A stretch of 64,000 nt of DNA from Lewinellaceae bacterium. GTDB taxonomy: Bacteria; Bacteroidota; Bacteroidia; Chitinophagales; Saprospiraceae. Under the pieces are notes generated by a model. The model was not told where the DNA came from and did not search any database. It worked only from the letters and a program-made list of their open reading frames with translations. Positions 35,087 through 43,742 of this stretch are shown piece after piece (within the stretch, counting starts at the first letter, position 1; every line of letters begins with the position of its first letter). The translations under genes were made by a program, and so were the position numbers. Location of the stretch: NCBI GenBank assembly GCA_016713985.1, contig JADJOD010000018.1, positions 62,001 through 126,000 on the forward strand, written 5' to 3'.

Positions 35087-38000
35087 TTAGAAGCTGAGGT
35101 TGACCCCGAGGATGTACGATTTGGTGCTCGGCATGTTGAAATAATCAAAACCGCCCACGTTCGAACCTGCGCCGGTCAGCGAAGTTTCCGGGTCAACACC
35201 GCTGTAATCGGTGCTCAACCACAGGTTGCGGCCGGTCACGAACACGTTGATGCCGCGTACGTATTTGTTGCGCATCGGGATGTTGTAGCTGAGCGTCAGT
35301 TCGCGCAACCGCACCCAGGAACCGTCTTCGATGGCCTGTTCGGCTGCTGCGGTACCCGAATCACCCACATAATTGGAGAAATACGAGTTGGGCGAAATTT
35401 CGATATCGTTCACAACGCCATCCGTCAAGGGTTTGCCCGTGTCGTCGAAACCGGTCAGTTTGACCCCCTGGATCACATACGTCTGGTCGCGGTTGGCGGA
35501 AGCCTGGGTGGTGCCAAAACGATTGAGGCGCGCGAGGGTGCCGTTCCAGAGGGCGCCGCCCTGACGGATATCCAGCAGCGCGCTGATACTTACGCCGTAA
35601 ACCTCAAAAACATTGCGGATACCTGCCGTCCAGTCGGGATACGGGTTCCCCACGTTGCCGCGAAGCGGATCGCGGAGCGGGAGGCCGTTGGCCTGGATCA
35701 GCAACTGACCGTTGTCGGTACGGGCCCAGCGGGTGGAATACAAGGCGCCGTAGGGTTGGCCGACGATGGCATAGGAACCGATCGACGCAAAAGCGGTTTC
35801 AATGTCGATTTCATCCACACCTTCCGCCAGTTTGGTCACCTTGTTTTTATTCGCCGTGAAATTGGCTTCGATATCCCATTTGAAGTTTTTCTTGGAGATC
35901 GGGTGCAGCCCGAGTTCAATTTCCCAGCCTTTGTTCTCCATTTCACCGATATTGGTGTACACTTCCTGGAACCCGGAACTGCCGGCAATCGGCCGCAACA
36001 CGAGCAGGTTGGAGCTCTTTTTGAAATAATAGTTGACGTCAAGGTCAATTTTATTTCTCAAAAACTTCAGGTTGATCCCGCCTTCATAAGTGGTGTTCAA
36101 CTCCGGTTCGAGGTCGGCATTGCCCAGGCGGCTGCTCAGGCCGAAGCCGTTTTGGCCGTTGTAGGGAAAGCCGAAACCGTTGGTAAAGCCATCCGTGATA
36201 AACGGCGCAACATAATACGTGGCAGTGCGGTAAGGCGCGGGTTCGATACCGGCTTTTGCATAGCTCAAACGAACCTTGCCAAAGGAAAAAATGCGGTCGT
36301 CACTCAGCATTTCCGTAAATACCCATGACAGGTTGGCAGCCGGGTAGAAGAAACCTTTTTTACGCGCGTCGGCGCCAAAGGTGGAGGCCCAGTCGTTGCG
36401 GCCGGTGAAGTTGAGGTACAACTGGTTGGCATAAGACAAACCCAGGTCGCCGAAAATACCGCCAATCCGCTTCACAAAGGTCGTCTGACTGTTGTACAGG
36501 TCGGAGGCGTTGCTCAGGTTGTAAAATCCGGGAACGGCCAGGTTTCGGCCGCGGGAAAATGCGTCGTCGTCTTTGCGCGAGTTGAGGTTTGTTCCGATCG
36601 TGAAATTCACGCCGAATTTTCCTTCCAACTGCGGCCGGACCGAAGCAAAAAGATCGGCGTTGACTTCCAGGTGGTGTTTGGTGTTTTCCCAAATTTCACC
36701 GACGGGCGCCGGCGGGTCCTGAGCGCCTACGGCGAAGATTTGCTTGCGGTTGTCGGAGTAGGCATCCGTACCGATCCGGCCGGTAACGTCGAGCCAGGGC
36801 ATGAGAGCGACTGTGCCGGAAATATTGCCCGTAATACGATCCACATCGCCGGTCAGCGGGTTGTTGTAAGCGGACCAGAGCGGGTTGTCGTAGGCGGAAA
36901 AATACGTCCAGGACTGCCCGTCGCGGGTGTCGTAACCATTGGCGCCGGGGCCGCCCACTACGTTGAAACTCGGCGGCATACGGGTGAGACCAAGCATGAC
37001 GCCCGACAGGTTGCTGCCGTTTTGCGCTTTGTTGTCCTTGGTGTTCGTGTAGGCTGCCGAAGCCGACAGTTTTAACTTGCCAAACGTGGATTCGGACGTA
37101 AGGCGGAAGGAATTGCGGTTCAGTTTGGTGTTCGGAACGATACCGGTTTGGTTGGCATTGCCGTAGGAAAGGCGCAGCGAAGTGTTGTCGTTGCCCATCG
37201 AAACGGCGATGTTGTTGTTCCAGGTAACACCGCGATCAAAATAAGTGTCGAGGTTGTCATAAGCCTGGGCAACTTCCGGAATGCCGGCGGTGCCGATACG
37301 CGGCCCCCAACTCGTCGGCACTTCGGGTACATATGTGCCTTCGGCGCTGGTAAGCGAACCGCCGCCTACACCTTGCCCGAATTGCATTTGGAGTTCGGGC
37401 AATTTGTTGACCTCGTCGAAAGCCACACTCGAACTTACCGACACGGAAAGCCCTTTTGCGCCTTTTTTCGTAGTAATCAGCAACACGCCGTTGGCAGCAC
37501 GGGTGCCGTACAGGGCAGCCGCAGCCGGGCCTTTAAGCACACTGATCGTTTCTACGTCGGCCGGGTTGATGTCAAGCGCGCGGTTACTGTTGTTGACACC
37601 GTTCAGGTTGGCGTTAAACGGATAATCCGATGCAACCGAGCCAAGGGTCTGGTTGTCGTAAGGCACGCCGTCAATCACGATAAGCGGCTGATTTTCACCG
37701 GTAAAGGTGGAATTGCCGCGGATCAGGATTTTGGAGGAGGCGCCCGGCGTACCACCCGAGCCGATAACCTGGACCCCTGAAGATTTGGCGGCCAGACCCT
37801 GGATGACGTTTACTTCGCCCGAACGGGTTACTTCATCACCTTTTACGCTGGTAACACCGTATCCCAGCGACTTTTCTTCCCGGGAAATACCCAGTGCCGT
37901 TACCACCGCCTCGGACAATACCTGGCCCGAAACAAGCACCACATCGACCACGTTGGATACGCCGAGTGCGACCTCCTGGGTCGTGTAACCGGTGTAGGAA

Positions 38001-38212
38001 ACAGTGAGGGTGGTTGAACCCGCCGGAACGGTCACGGAGTACCGGCCGCCGACGTCTGTAACACCTCCCGCGTTGGTGCCTTGCACACGGACGGAGGCGC
38101 CAATGAGCGTTTCACCGTCATCCCCGGTAACCGTACCGGTAACGACGCGCTGCGCCAGAGCAAGCCCTACTGTCATGAGTAGCAAGCCTGCCGTTAAGAG
38201 AATTTTCTTCAT
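35087..38212 (-). CDS. SusC/RagA-family TonB-linked outer-membrane transporter
   Basis: A 1041-residue transporter. The start is set at MKKILLTAGLLLMTVGLALA, a clear signal peptide; an ATG 17 codons upstream is less likely. It has the regulatory-like domain (TLIGASVRVQGTNAGGVTDV), the plug with NVIQGLAAKSSGVQVIGSGG and DVETISVLKGPAAAALYGTR, and a barrel ending YILGVNLSF. Its N-terminal ~110 residues are closely similar to those of the other SusC (GVNS-free RVV(S/T)GTVTGDDGE start). The two units therefore look like an old tandem duplication. Confidence 0.95.
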   Translation of the reverse strand: MKKILLTAGLLLMTVGLALAQRVVTGTVTGDDGETLIGASVRVQGTNAGGVTDVGGRYSVTVPAGSTTLTVSYTGYTTQEVALGVSNVVDVVLVSGQVLSEAVVTALGISREEKSLGYGVTSVKGDEVTRSGEVNVIQGLAAKSSGVQVIGSGGTPGASSKILIRGNSTFTGENQPLIVIDGVPYDNQTLGSVASDYPFNANLNGVNNSNRALDINPADVETISVLKGPAAAALYGTRAANGVLLITTKKGAKGLSVSVSSSVAFDEVNKLPELQMQFGQGVGGGSLTSAEGTYVPEVPTSWGPRIGTAGIPEVAQAYDNLDTYFDRGVTWNNNIAVSMGNDNTSLRLSYGNANQTGIVPNTKLNRNSFRLTSESTFGKLKLSASAAYTNTKDNKAQNGSNLSGVMLGLTRMPPSFNVVGGPGANGYDTRDGQSWTYFSAYDNPLWSAYNNPLTGDVDRITGNISGTVALMPWLDVTGRIGTDAYSDNRKQIFAVGAQDPPAPVGEIWENTKHHLEVNADLFASVRPQLEGKFGVNFTIGTNLNSRKDDDAFSRGRNLAVPGFYNLSNASDLYNSQTTFVKRIGGIFGDLGLSYANQLYLNFTGRNDWASTFGADARKKGFFYPAANLSWVFTEMLSDDRIFSFGKVRLSYAKAGIEPAPYRTATYYVAPFITDGFTNGFGFPYNGQNGFGLSSRLGNADLEPELNTTYEGGINLKFLRNKIDLDVNYYFKKSSNLLVLRPIAGSSGFQEVYTNIGEMENKGWEIELGLHPISKKNFKWDIEANFTANKNKVTKLAEGVDEIDIETAFASIGSYAIVGQPYGALYSTRWARTDNGQLLIQANGLPLRDPLRGNVGNPYPDWTAGIRNVFEVYGVSISALLDIRQGGALWNGTLARLNRFGTTQASANRDQTYVIQGVKLTGFDDTGKPLTDGVVNDIEISPNSYFSNYVGDSGTAAAEQAIEDGSWVRLRELTLSYNIPMRNKYVRGINVFVTGRNLWLSTDYSGVDPETSLTGAGSNVGGFDYFNMPSTKSYILGVNLSF

Positions 38213-38456
38213 ACGAAACAGAGATTTGTGAATGAATTGATTGTATGGTATTAAAATAAACACAGTCAGGGCAGGGCAGCCTTTCCCGGGTTCGAAACGG
38301 GACGGCCCGGTCCGAAAAAGAGCGACTTCCCATAGTGCATACTTAAAACCACACCTCCTGGTTTTTACCGGATATAGACGAATTGCAATTTTGAATTACC
38401 GAACGACCGTTTTGTAAGACCGAATGAAAATGCTCCCCTGCTAGGGGCTCAATCCA

Positions 38457-38464
38457 TATCTTTG
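38457..38464 (+). promoter_or_regulatory. Candidate -7 element before pdxH
   Basis: TATCTTTG matches TAnnTTTG and lies 24 bases before the pdxH start; no clear -33 TTTG at 19 bases. The rest of the gap back to the SusC gene (38213-38456) shows no gene. Confidence 0.45.
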
Positions 38465-38488
38465 GCCCCGAAATTCAACCAATCTTGT

Positions 38489-39139
38489 ATGGTCAAGTCA
38501 CACGATATTGCCGCTCTTCGCAGGAATTATGCGCTGGAATCTCTTTCTGAAAAGGATGTACTGCCGGATCCGATGGATCAATTCGGAATATGGTTCGGAG
38601 AAGCGGCCAACAGCCAGCTGGTGGAACCCAATGCCATGACCCTGGCAACCGCAACGCCGGAAGGATTGCCCAGCGCCCGCACCGTTTTGCTGAAAGGTTT
38701 TCACGACGACGGTTTTATTTTTTATACCAACTATGAAAGCCGGAAAGGGCAGGAACTGGCGCGGAACCCGAACGCTGCGTTGCTGTTCACCTGGTTGGAA
38801 CTGGAGCGCCAGGTTCGTATCGAAGGAGTGGTGGAAAAAGTGACGCAGGAAGCGTCAAGGGCTTATTTTCAAAGCAGGCCCAAAGAAAGCCAGATCGGCG
38901 CCTGGGCGAGCCCGCAGAGCCGGGTGATCGAAGGCCGGGAAATGCTGGAAACACGTGTGCTGGAATTGCAGGGCGAATATGCAACAGCGGAAGTTTTGCC
39001 TTTACCCCTGTTTTGGGGCGGCTACCTGCTGCGCCCCTCCGTGATCGAATTCTGGCAGGGGCGTGAAAACCGCCTGCACGACCGGATTTGTTATGTAAAA
39101 GCCGGGAATGAATGGAAAATAAACCGGCTGGCGCCCTGA
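38489..39139 (+). CDS. pdxH: Pyridoxamine/pyridoxine 5'-phosphate oxidase
   Basis: A 216-residue FMN-dependent enzyme that oxidises pyridoxine or pyridoxamine 5'-phosphate to pyridoxal 5'-phosphate. Family motifs: NAMTLATATPEGLPSARTVL, DGFIFYTNYESRKGQEL, RQVRIEGVVEKV, SRPKESQIGAWASPQS and the C-terminal PLFWGGYLLRP...IEFWQGRENRLHDR signature. The start MVKSHDIAALRRNY is preferred to an ATG nine codons upstream because it gives the usual length. Confidence 0.96.
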   Translation: MVKSHDIAALRRNYALESLSEKDVLPDPMDQFGIWFGEAANSQLVEPNAMTLATATPEGLPSARTVLLKGFHDDGFIFYTNYESRKGQELARNPNAALLFTWLELERQVRIEGVVEKVTQEASRAYFQSRPKESQIGAWASPQSRVIEGREMLETRVLELQGEYATAEVLPLPLFWGGYLLRPSVIEFWQGRENRLHDRICYVKAGNEWKINRLAP

Positions 39140-39152
39140 AACGGGATAAAAC

Positions 39153-39306
39153 GACGAGGGTGTCTCAAAGGGTTGATGAGTGTTTATAAAAGTTTATCAG
39201 GTTGATATTTTGAACCGAAAAGGCACTAATTTATGCCATTTTTCAATCCAAACATCAACTATCATCAACCATTATCAACTTTCATCAACCCTTTGAGACA
39301 CCCTCG
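39153..39306. repeat. Inverted-repeat element with perfect 26-bp arms
   Basis: The arms at 39153-39178 and 39281-39306 are perfect reverse complements (each ACGAGGGTGTCTCAAAGG plus GTTGATGA). The ~100-base interior is AT-rich and carries further TTGATRA-type words on both sides. No open frame is present. It lies between convergent pdxH and the LysM gene, so it may end both transcripts. The end sequence GAGGGTGTCTCAAA resembles transposon-like terminal repeats, which suggests a MITE; no target-site duplication is evident. Confidence 0.8.
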
Positions 39307-39328
39307 TTTATTCGGTAAAAGTTTTCGG

Positions 39329-39709
39329 TCAGGGATTCGGAATACGCAACACCTGGCCTACCTCGATCAGATCCGGGTTTTTCAGCTGATCGCGATTGGC
39401 GTCGAAGATCTGCTTGTATTTCATCATGTCGTCGTAGTAGTGTTTGGCGATTTTGCTCAAGCTTTCGCCTTTCGCCACGGTGTGCATAGCATACACATCT
39501 GCATTGGCAACGCTGATGTCGGCTACGATATCCGTCGGATGTGATCCGCCGGCAGCTTTGATGGCATCCCAGAGTTGGTCTTTTTCATGTCCGTATTGAA
39601 CGGTACCCCACACGCGAAGAATGCCGTTTTGTTCTTCGACACGTCCGTTTTGAACGCCGAGTTGTTCGCCGAGGCTCAGCACGCTTGCATATTTGTCTTT
39701 AACTGCCAT
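39329..39709 (-). CDS. BON/LysM-domain protein (YgaU/Kbp-like)
   Basis: A 126-residue protein with an N-terminal BON-like region (KYASVLSLGEQLGVQNGRVE, VWGTVQYGHEKDQLWDAIKA) and a C-terminal LysM domain (YAMHTVAKGESLSKIAKHYY, LIEVGQVLRIPNP). The arrangement matches YgaU/Kbp, a cytoplasmic potassium-binding stress protein in Escherichia coli. There is no signal peptide. The start MAVKDKYASVL is favoured over a longer frame. A TAACTTTG box (39773-39780, minus strand) is a possible -7 element. Confidence 0.88.
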   Translation of the reverse strand: MAVKDKYASVLSLGEQLGVQNGRVEEQNGILRVWGTVQYGHEKDQLWDAIKAAGGSHPTDIVADISVANADVYAMHTVAKGESLSKIAKHYYDDMMKYKQIFDANRDQLKNPDLIEVGQVLRIPNP

Positions 39710-39887
39710 AGTTGTTTGAAAAGTTTTGGTAAGGTGAAAGAAGGTGTTTGTTGTTTTGAAAATTTGGAGCGCCAAAGTTAGGGTATTATAGCGTATAATT
39801 CCCAGGATAAGACCCGTATTCCCGAAAAAGTCACACGTTACAAGTGAAAAATTTTTCAAATGGAAGGGCTCATAAAACAAGGCGCGT

Positions 39888-40451
39888 TTATTTCGATCTT
39901 CCCGGGTTATCTTTTAAAAAGGCCTTCCAGCCGGAATAAGGTTTGGCCGCTTTCAGGCCCGAGCCCGACGATTGGTACCAATGACAAACGGCTGCGGCCA
40001 AAGCGTCGGTAGCGTCGAAATATTTTTCGCTGAACGTGGTTTTCAGGATGTTTTCAAGCATCCCGGCAACCTGCTCCTTGGAAGCATTGCCGTTGCCGGT
40101 AACGGCGCTTTTGATTTTTTTAGGCATGTATTCCGTGGTGGCGAGTTTGTTCACCATGGCCGCAGCGATGGCAACACCCTGTGCCCGACCGAGTTTGAGC
40201 ATGGATTGTGGGTTTTTGCCGTAAAACGGCTGTTCGATCGCCATTTCGGTTGGCGCATATTGTTTGATCAGATCCTGCACCTGTTCAAAAATGTACTGCA
40301 ATTTTACCGTTTGCTCCGAACCGAGGTGGGCAAAGGTGACCACTCCGATCTCCAGCACCCGGATGTTTTTTTTGTTGGCATCGATGATCGCAAATCCCAA
40401 TACATTGGTACCCGGGTCTATTCCGAGTATTCGGGTCATTTGTTCTTCCAT
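39888..40451 (-). CDS. ruvC: Crossover junction endodeoxyribonuclease RuvC
   Basis: A 187-residue Holliday-junction resolvase. The four catalytic acidic residues are in place: Asp in RILGIDPGTNVLGFA, Glu in MAIEQPFYGKNPQSMLKLG, and two Asp in KYFDATDALAAAVCH. A second Met at codon 5 (MTRILGIDPG) is an equally likely start. Ser/Gly- and Lys-rich C-terminal residues extend a little past the usual end. It cuts junctions moved by RuvAB. Confidence 0.96.
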   Translation of the reverse strand: MEEQMTRILGIDPGTNVLGFAIIDANKKNIRVLEIGVVTFAHLGSEQTVKLQYIFEQVQDLIKQYAPTEMAIEQPFYGKNPQSMLKLGRAQGVAIAAAMVNKLATTEYMPKKIKSAVTGNGNASKEQVAGMLENILKTTFSEKYFDATDALAAAVCHWYQSSGSGLKAAKPYSGWKAFLKDNPGRSK

Positions 40452-40591
40452 GCGGTAAAGGTAGGGGTTCGGGTGGGTTAGTGTTTTGGTGTTTTAGTGT
40501 TTAAGTAGTTTCAGGAGGTGGTAAGGTTTGAATGTTTCCCAATTTGTGGAATACAGACCGTTATTTAATTTTTACAGAATAGGTTTTCCTG

Positions 40592-40599
40592 TAAGTTTG
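40592..40599 (+). promoter_or_regulatory. Candidate -7 element before the hydroxyacyl-CoA dehydrogenase gene
   Basis: TAAGTTTG matches TAnnTTTG and lies 70 bases before the ATG at 40669. The leader contains repeated GAAACC/TTAAACC words of no known role. Confidence 0.35.
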
Positions 40600-40668
40600 C
40601 CCTTCGAAATTTGTTGAAGCGTTCAACCCTGAAACCATTAAACCCCTGAAACCTTTAAACCTTTAACA

Positions 40669-41826
40669 ATGGACACAATAGGAATACTTGGCGCCGGAGC
40701 GATGGGCAGTGGAATTGCCCAGGTGGCGGCGGCGGCCGGACATGAGGTGGTGATTTGCGACAACCTGACGATCGCACTTTCAAAGGCCGGAAAATTGATA
40801 CAAACCTCGCTGAAAACCAGCGTGGAAAAAGGCAAATTAACCGACGCAGACGCGTATTCACTGTTCAGCCGGATCCGGTTTACGGATCACATGAGCGAGT
40901 TCCGCGAATGTTCGATCGTGATCGAAGCCATTGTAGAGGAAATCGAGCAAAAACAAATCGCTTTCAAAAGTATGGAGGCGATTGTGGACGAACAAACGAT
41001 CCTCGCAAGCAATACCTCCTCCCTGTCTATTTCCGCTATGGGCGCGCAGTTGAAATACCCGGGTCGAATTCTCGGCGTACATTTTTTCAACCCGGCCCCG
41101 CTGATGCGGCTTGTAGAGATCATTCCCGGCCTGCAAACTCACCCCGAAGTGGTGGCAAGTGGAAAAAAACTGATCGACGGCTGGGGCAAAACGACGGTTA
41201 TCGCCAAAGACACGCCGGGATTTATCGTTAACCGGGTCGCGCGGCCTTATTACGGCGAGGCGCTCCGGATTTTTGAAGAAGGAATTGCCGACGAACCCAC
41301 CATCGACTGGGCCATGCGCGACCTCTGCGGATTCCGGATGGGTCCCTTCGAACTGATGGATTTTATCGGCAACGACATTAATTATGCCGTGACGGAAGTG
41401 GTATTTTCCAATTTCTTTTTCGATCCGCGGTACAAACCCTCTTTTACGCAAAAACGGCTCGTGGATGCCCACTATTTCGGCAAAAAAACGGGACGTGGAT
41501 TTTACGACTACCGGGATGGGGCCGTTATACCGGAACCAACCCGCGATGAGCCCCTGGGCCGCGAAATCGCAAGCCGTATTCTCGCCATGCTGATCAATGA
41601 AGCCGCCGAAGCGCTTTACCTGCGTATTGCCAACCGCGACGATATCGACCTGGCCATGACGCAGGGCGTCAACTACCCGAAAGGTTTGCTCGCCTGGGCC
41701 GACGAAATCGGTATCGACAAAGTGGTTGAAAAACTCGATTCCCTCTACGTTGAATACCTCGAAGACCGCTACCGATGCAGCCCCCTCCTGCGGAAAATGT
41801 CGAGAGACAGGCGAAATTTTTATTAA
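40669..41826 (+). CDS. 3-hydroxyacyl-CoA dehydrogenase
   Basis: A 385-residue NAD-dependent enzyme of the 3-hydroxybutyryl-CoA/PaaH family. The Rossmann fold starts GILGAGAMGSGIAQVAAAAG. Other motifs are EAIVEEIEQKQIAFKSMEAI, ILASNTSSLSISAMG, GVHFFNPAPLMRLVEIIPG (catalytic His), DTPGFIVNRVARPYYGEALR and a second C-terminal helical domain (GVNYPKGLLAWADEIG). It oxidises 3-hydroxyacyl-CoA in fatty-acid or phenylacetate breakdown. The thioesterase downstream starts one base after its stop. Confidence 0.94.
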   Translation: MDTIGILGAGAMGSGIAQVAAAAGHEVVICDNLTIALSKAGKLIQTSLKTSVEKGKLTDADAYSLFSRIRFTDHMSEFRECSIVIEAIVEEIEQKQIAFKSMEAIVDEQTILASNTSSLSISAMGAQLKYPGRILGVHFFNPAPLMRLVEIIPGLQTHPEVVASGKKLIDGWGKTTVIAKDTPGFIVNRVARPYYGEALRIFEEGIADEPTIDWAMRDLCGFRMGPFELMDFIGNDINYAVTEVVFSNFFFDPRYKPSFTQKRLVDAHYFGKKTGRGFYDYRDGAVIPEPTRDEPLGREIASRILAMLINEAAEALYLRIANRDDIDLAMTQGVNYPKGLLAWADEIGIDKVVEKLDSLYVEYLEDRYRCSPLLRKMSRDRRNFY

Positions 41827-41827
41827 C

Positions 41828-42238
41828 ATGACACCTGCCGAAGTATTTCACCGCATGTTTGACAATGATCCGTTCAGCCGCTGGATGGGTATGAAAATGG
41901 TGTCGGTGGGGGAAGGCGCCTGCACCTTGCAAATGACGGTGCGCGCGGAAATGCTCAACGGTTTTGGCGTCGCTCATGGCGGCATTACTTTTTCCCTGGC
42001 CGACAGCGCGTTTGCATTTGCCTGTAATTCACACGGCCGGCATGCGGTTTCCATCCATTGCAGCATCGAACACGTGGCGCCGGTGTTTGAAAACGACGTG
42101 CTTACCGCAACGGCTGCCGAGGAAAACCTCGGAAACTCCGTTTCCAACTATACCATCCGGGTCGTCAGGCAAGATGGCGCTCCGGTTGCCTTTTTCCGGG
42201 GTGTCGCTTACCGGAAGCAGCGGGTTTGGGATTTATGA
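41828..42238 (+). CDS. paaI: PaaI-type hotdog-fold acyl-CoA thioesterase
   Basis: A 136-residue hotdog thioesterase. Family motif FGVAHGGITFSLADSAFAFA holds the active-site HGG...D pattern, preceded by SRWMGMKMVSVGEGACTLQM. The start MTPAEVFHRMFDNDPFSRWM lies one base after the dehydrogenase stop, so the two are translationally coupled. In phenylacetate degradation PaaI rescues dead-end CoA thioesters. No other paa gene is present, so a general acyl-CoA role is also possible. Confidence 0.92.
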   Translation: MTPAEVFHRMFDNDPFSRWMGMKMVSVGEGACTLQMTVRAEMLNGFGVAHGGITFSLADSAFAFACNSHGRHAVSIHCSIEHVAPVFENDVLTATAAEENLGNSVSNYTIRVVRQDGAPVAFFRGVAYRKQRVWDL

Positions 42239-42330
42239 GGCGTCCACGCCGGAGCCCGACAGTACCAAAAAAATGTATTGTCATGACAAAACTCAGCGGG
42301 TTTTGAAGTGAGAAGGCTCCCGCAGTGGTT

Positions 42331-42338
42331 TACCTTTG
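42331..42338 (+). promoter_or_regulatory. Candidate -7 element before the TolC-like gene
   Basis: TACCTTTG matches TAnnTTTG and ends only five bases before the ATG at 42344, which would give a nearly leaderless transcript. No -33 element at the proper spacing. Confidence 0.3.
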
Positions 42339-42343
42339 TCTTC

Positions 42344-43690
42344 ATGAAAAGTTTGGTCACTATCGTTATCTGGGCACTTTTTACTACAAAGGTGATCGCC
42401 CAGCCCGCCGCACACCCGGTTTCACTGGTCGAGTGCCTCGATATGGCACTGACTAACAGCGCACAACTCAAAAAAGCGCGACTCGATCGCCAGGGATTCG
42501 AACTCCGGCTTCGGGAAAGCCGCAGCGCCGCTTATCCGCAGATCAGCGCAAAAATCGGATACGACTATTCGCCGGTTTTGCCGACCCAACTGCTGCCCGG
42601 CGAATTGTTCGGACAGGCCGACGGCACCTACATCCCCGCCCAATTTGGCAGGCCCTGGCAGTTGACCGGGCGGGTGATCGTGGAACAACAAATTTATAAC
42701 GAGTCTCTTTTTCGCGGCATCCCCGCCATCAACGCCGGCCGGTCGATATCCGACCTGTTGATCGACCGCACGGAAGAAGAGGTGTTGTACAATACGGCGA
42801 CGGTGTTTTACCAAACCCTGCAAACCGAACAACTGCTGCGGGCTATGGATGCCAACCTGGAAAAATTAGACGCATTGCAGCGCACGGCGGAGCTGCAATT
42901 AGCCAACGGTTATGCCATTCCCACGGACGTCAAACGGATCAAGGTGGCGCACCAACCTGCAAACCCAACGCCAGAACCTGCTGACGGCCATTGCCTCCCT
43001 GCGCCAGGCGCTGCAATACTTGTGCGGTGTGCCGTACGACGAAAAATTTGAACCCGCCGAAGAAATGACCCACCCCGCTGCCGATTCCCTGCGCTGGCAG
43101 TCCCTGGTACTCGAGCCGCAAAACACCACCGAACACCTGCTGCTGCTGAATAACCTCGCCTTAAACCGGATACAAACCCGCAGTTTGTGGGCGCAGGGAT
43201 TGCCCAACCTCAGCGCATACGCAACGGGTATGTTCCAAACGCAACGCGACGACGCGCGGGTATTCGATACCGACGGCCGCTGGTATGGCGCCGTGGCTTT
43301 CGGGCTGCAACTCGATATCCCGATTTTTGACGGGTTTCGGCGTATACGGAAAGTCCGGCTGCTGAAATTAGACGCCCAAAAACTGGAAGAAGACATGCGG
43401 CAGGTCGACGAGGCCAAAAATGCTCGAATTTATTCAGGCGCGGGAACAATTGCAAAATGCCCTGCAAGCCCTGCAAACACAAACGGACAACGTAGCGCTG
43501 GCCCGGGAGATCGCCGACAAACTGGTGCTTCCAATACAAGGAAGGGGTGATGTCGCTGACGGATCTGTTGACCTCCCAAACGGCGCTTTCGGAAGCGGAA
43601 ACCAACTATTGGCAACAGGTGTTCGCGTACAAACTGGCGGTGCTCAAGCTGCTGAAAGCTTCGGGCAAATTGGAGGAACTGAAGAAATAG
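42344..43690 (+). pseudogene. TolC-family outer-membrane efflux protein with three frame changes
   Basis: A TolC-like channel of ~450 residues spread over three further frame changes. It begins with a signal (MKSLVTIVIWALFTTKVIAQ) and the family start PVSLVECLDMALTNSAQLKK. It continues in new frames at about 42948 (NLQTQRQNLLTAIASLRQAL), 43416-43420 (LEFIQAREQLQNALQALQTQ) and 43531 (QYKEGVMSLTDLLTSQTALS), ending LKASGKLEELKK. Each frame carries clear TolC sequence. The changes lie at short runs (AAAAA, TTCC), so sequencing error is likely, but three in one gene could also mean decay. No pump subunits are adjacent. Confidence 0.75.
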
Positions 43691-43742
43691 TGGCAGTAGC
43701 AGTGGCACTGTCCACTGCCTACTGCCACTGCCCACTGCTACC
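43690..43742. repeat. GGCAGT/AGCAGT tract forming a hairpin between convergent genes
   Basis: The arms GTGGCAGTAGCAGTGG (43690-43705) and CCACTGCCTACTGCCAC (43712-43728) are nearly complementary. This gives a strong hairpin between the ends of the TolC-like gene and the cyclase gene, possibly a two-way terminator. Same sequence family as the tracts at 15280 and 57721. Confidence 0.7.

Noticed and set aside
39153..39306. Complete insertion sequence
   Set aside because: Only 154 bp with no transposase frame; at most a MITE or remnant.
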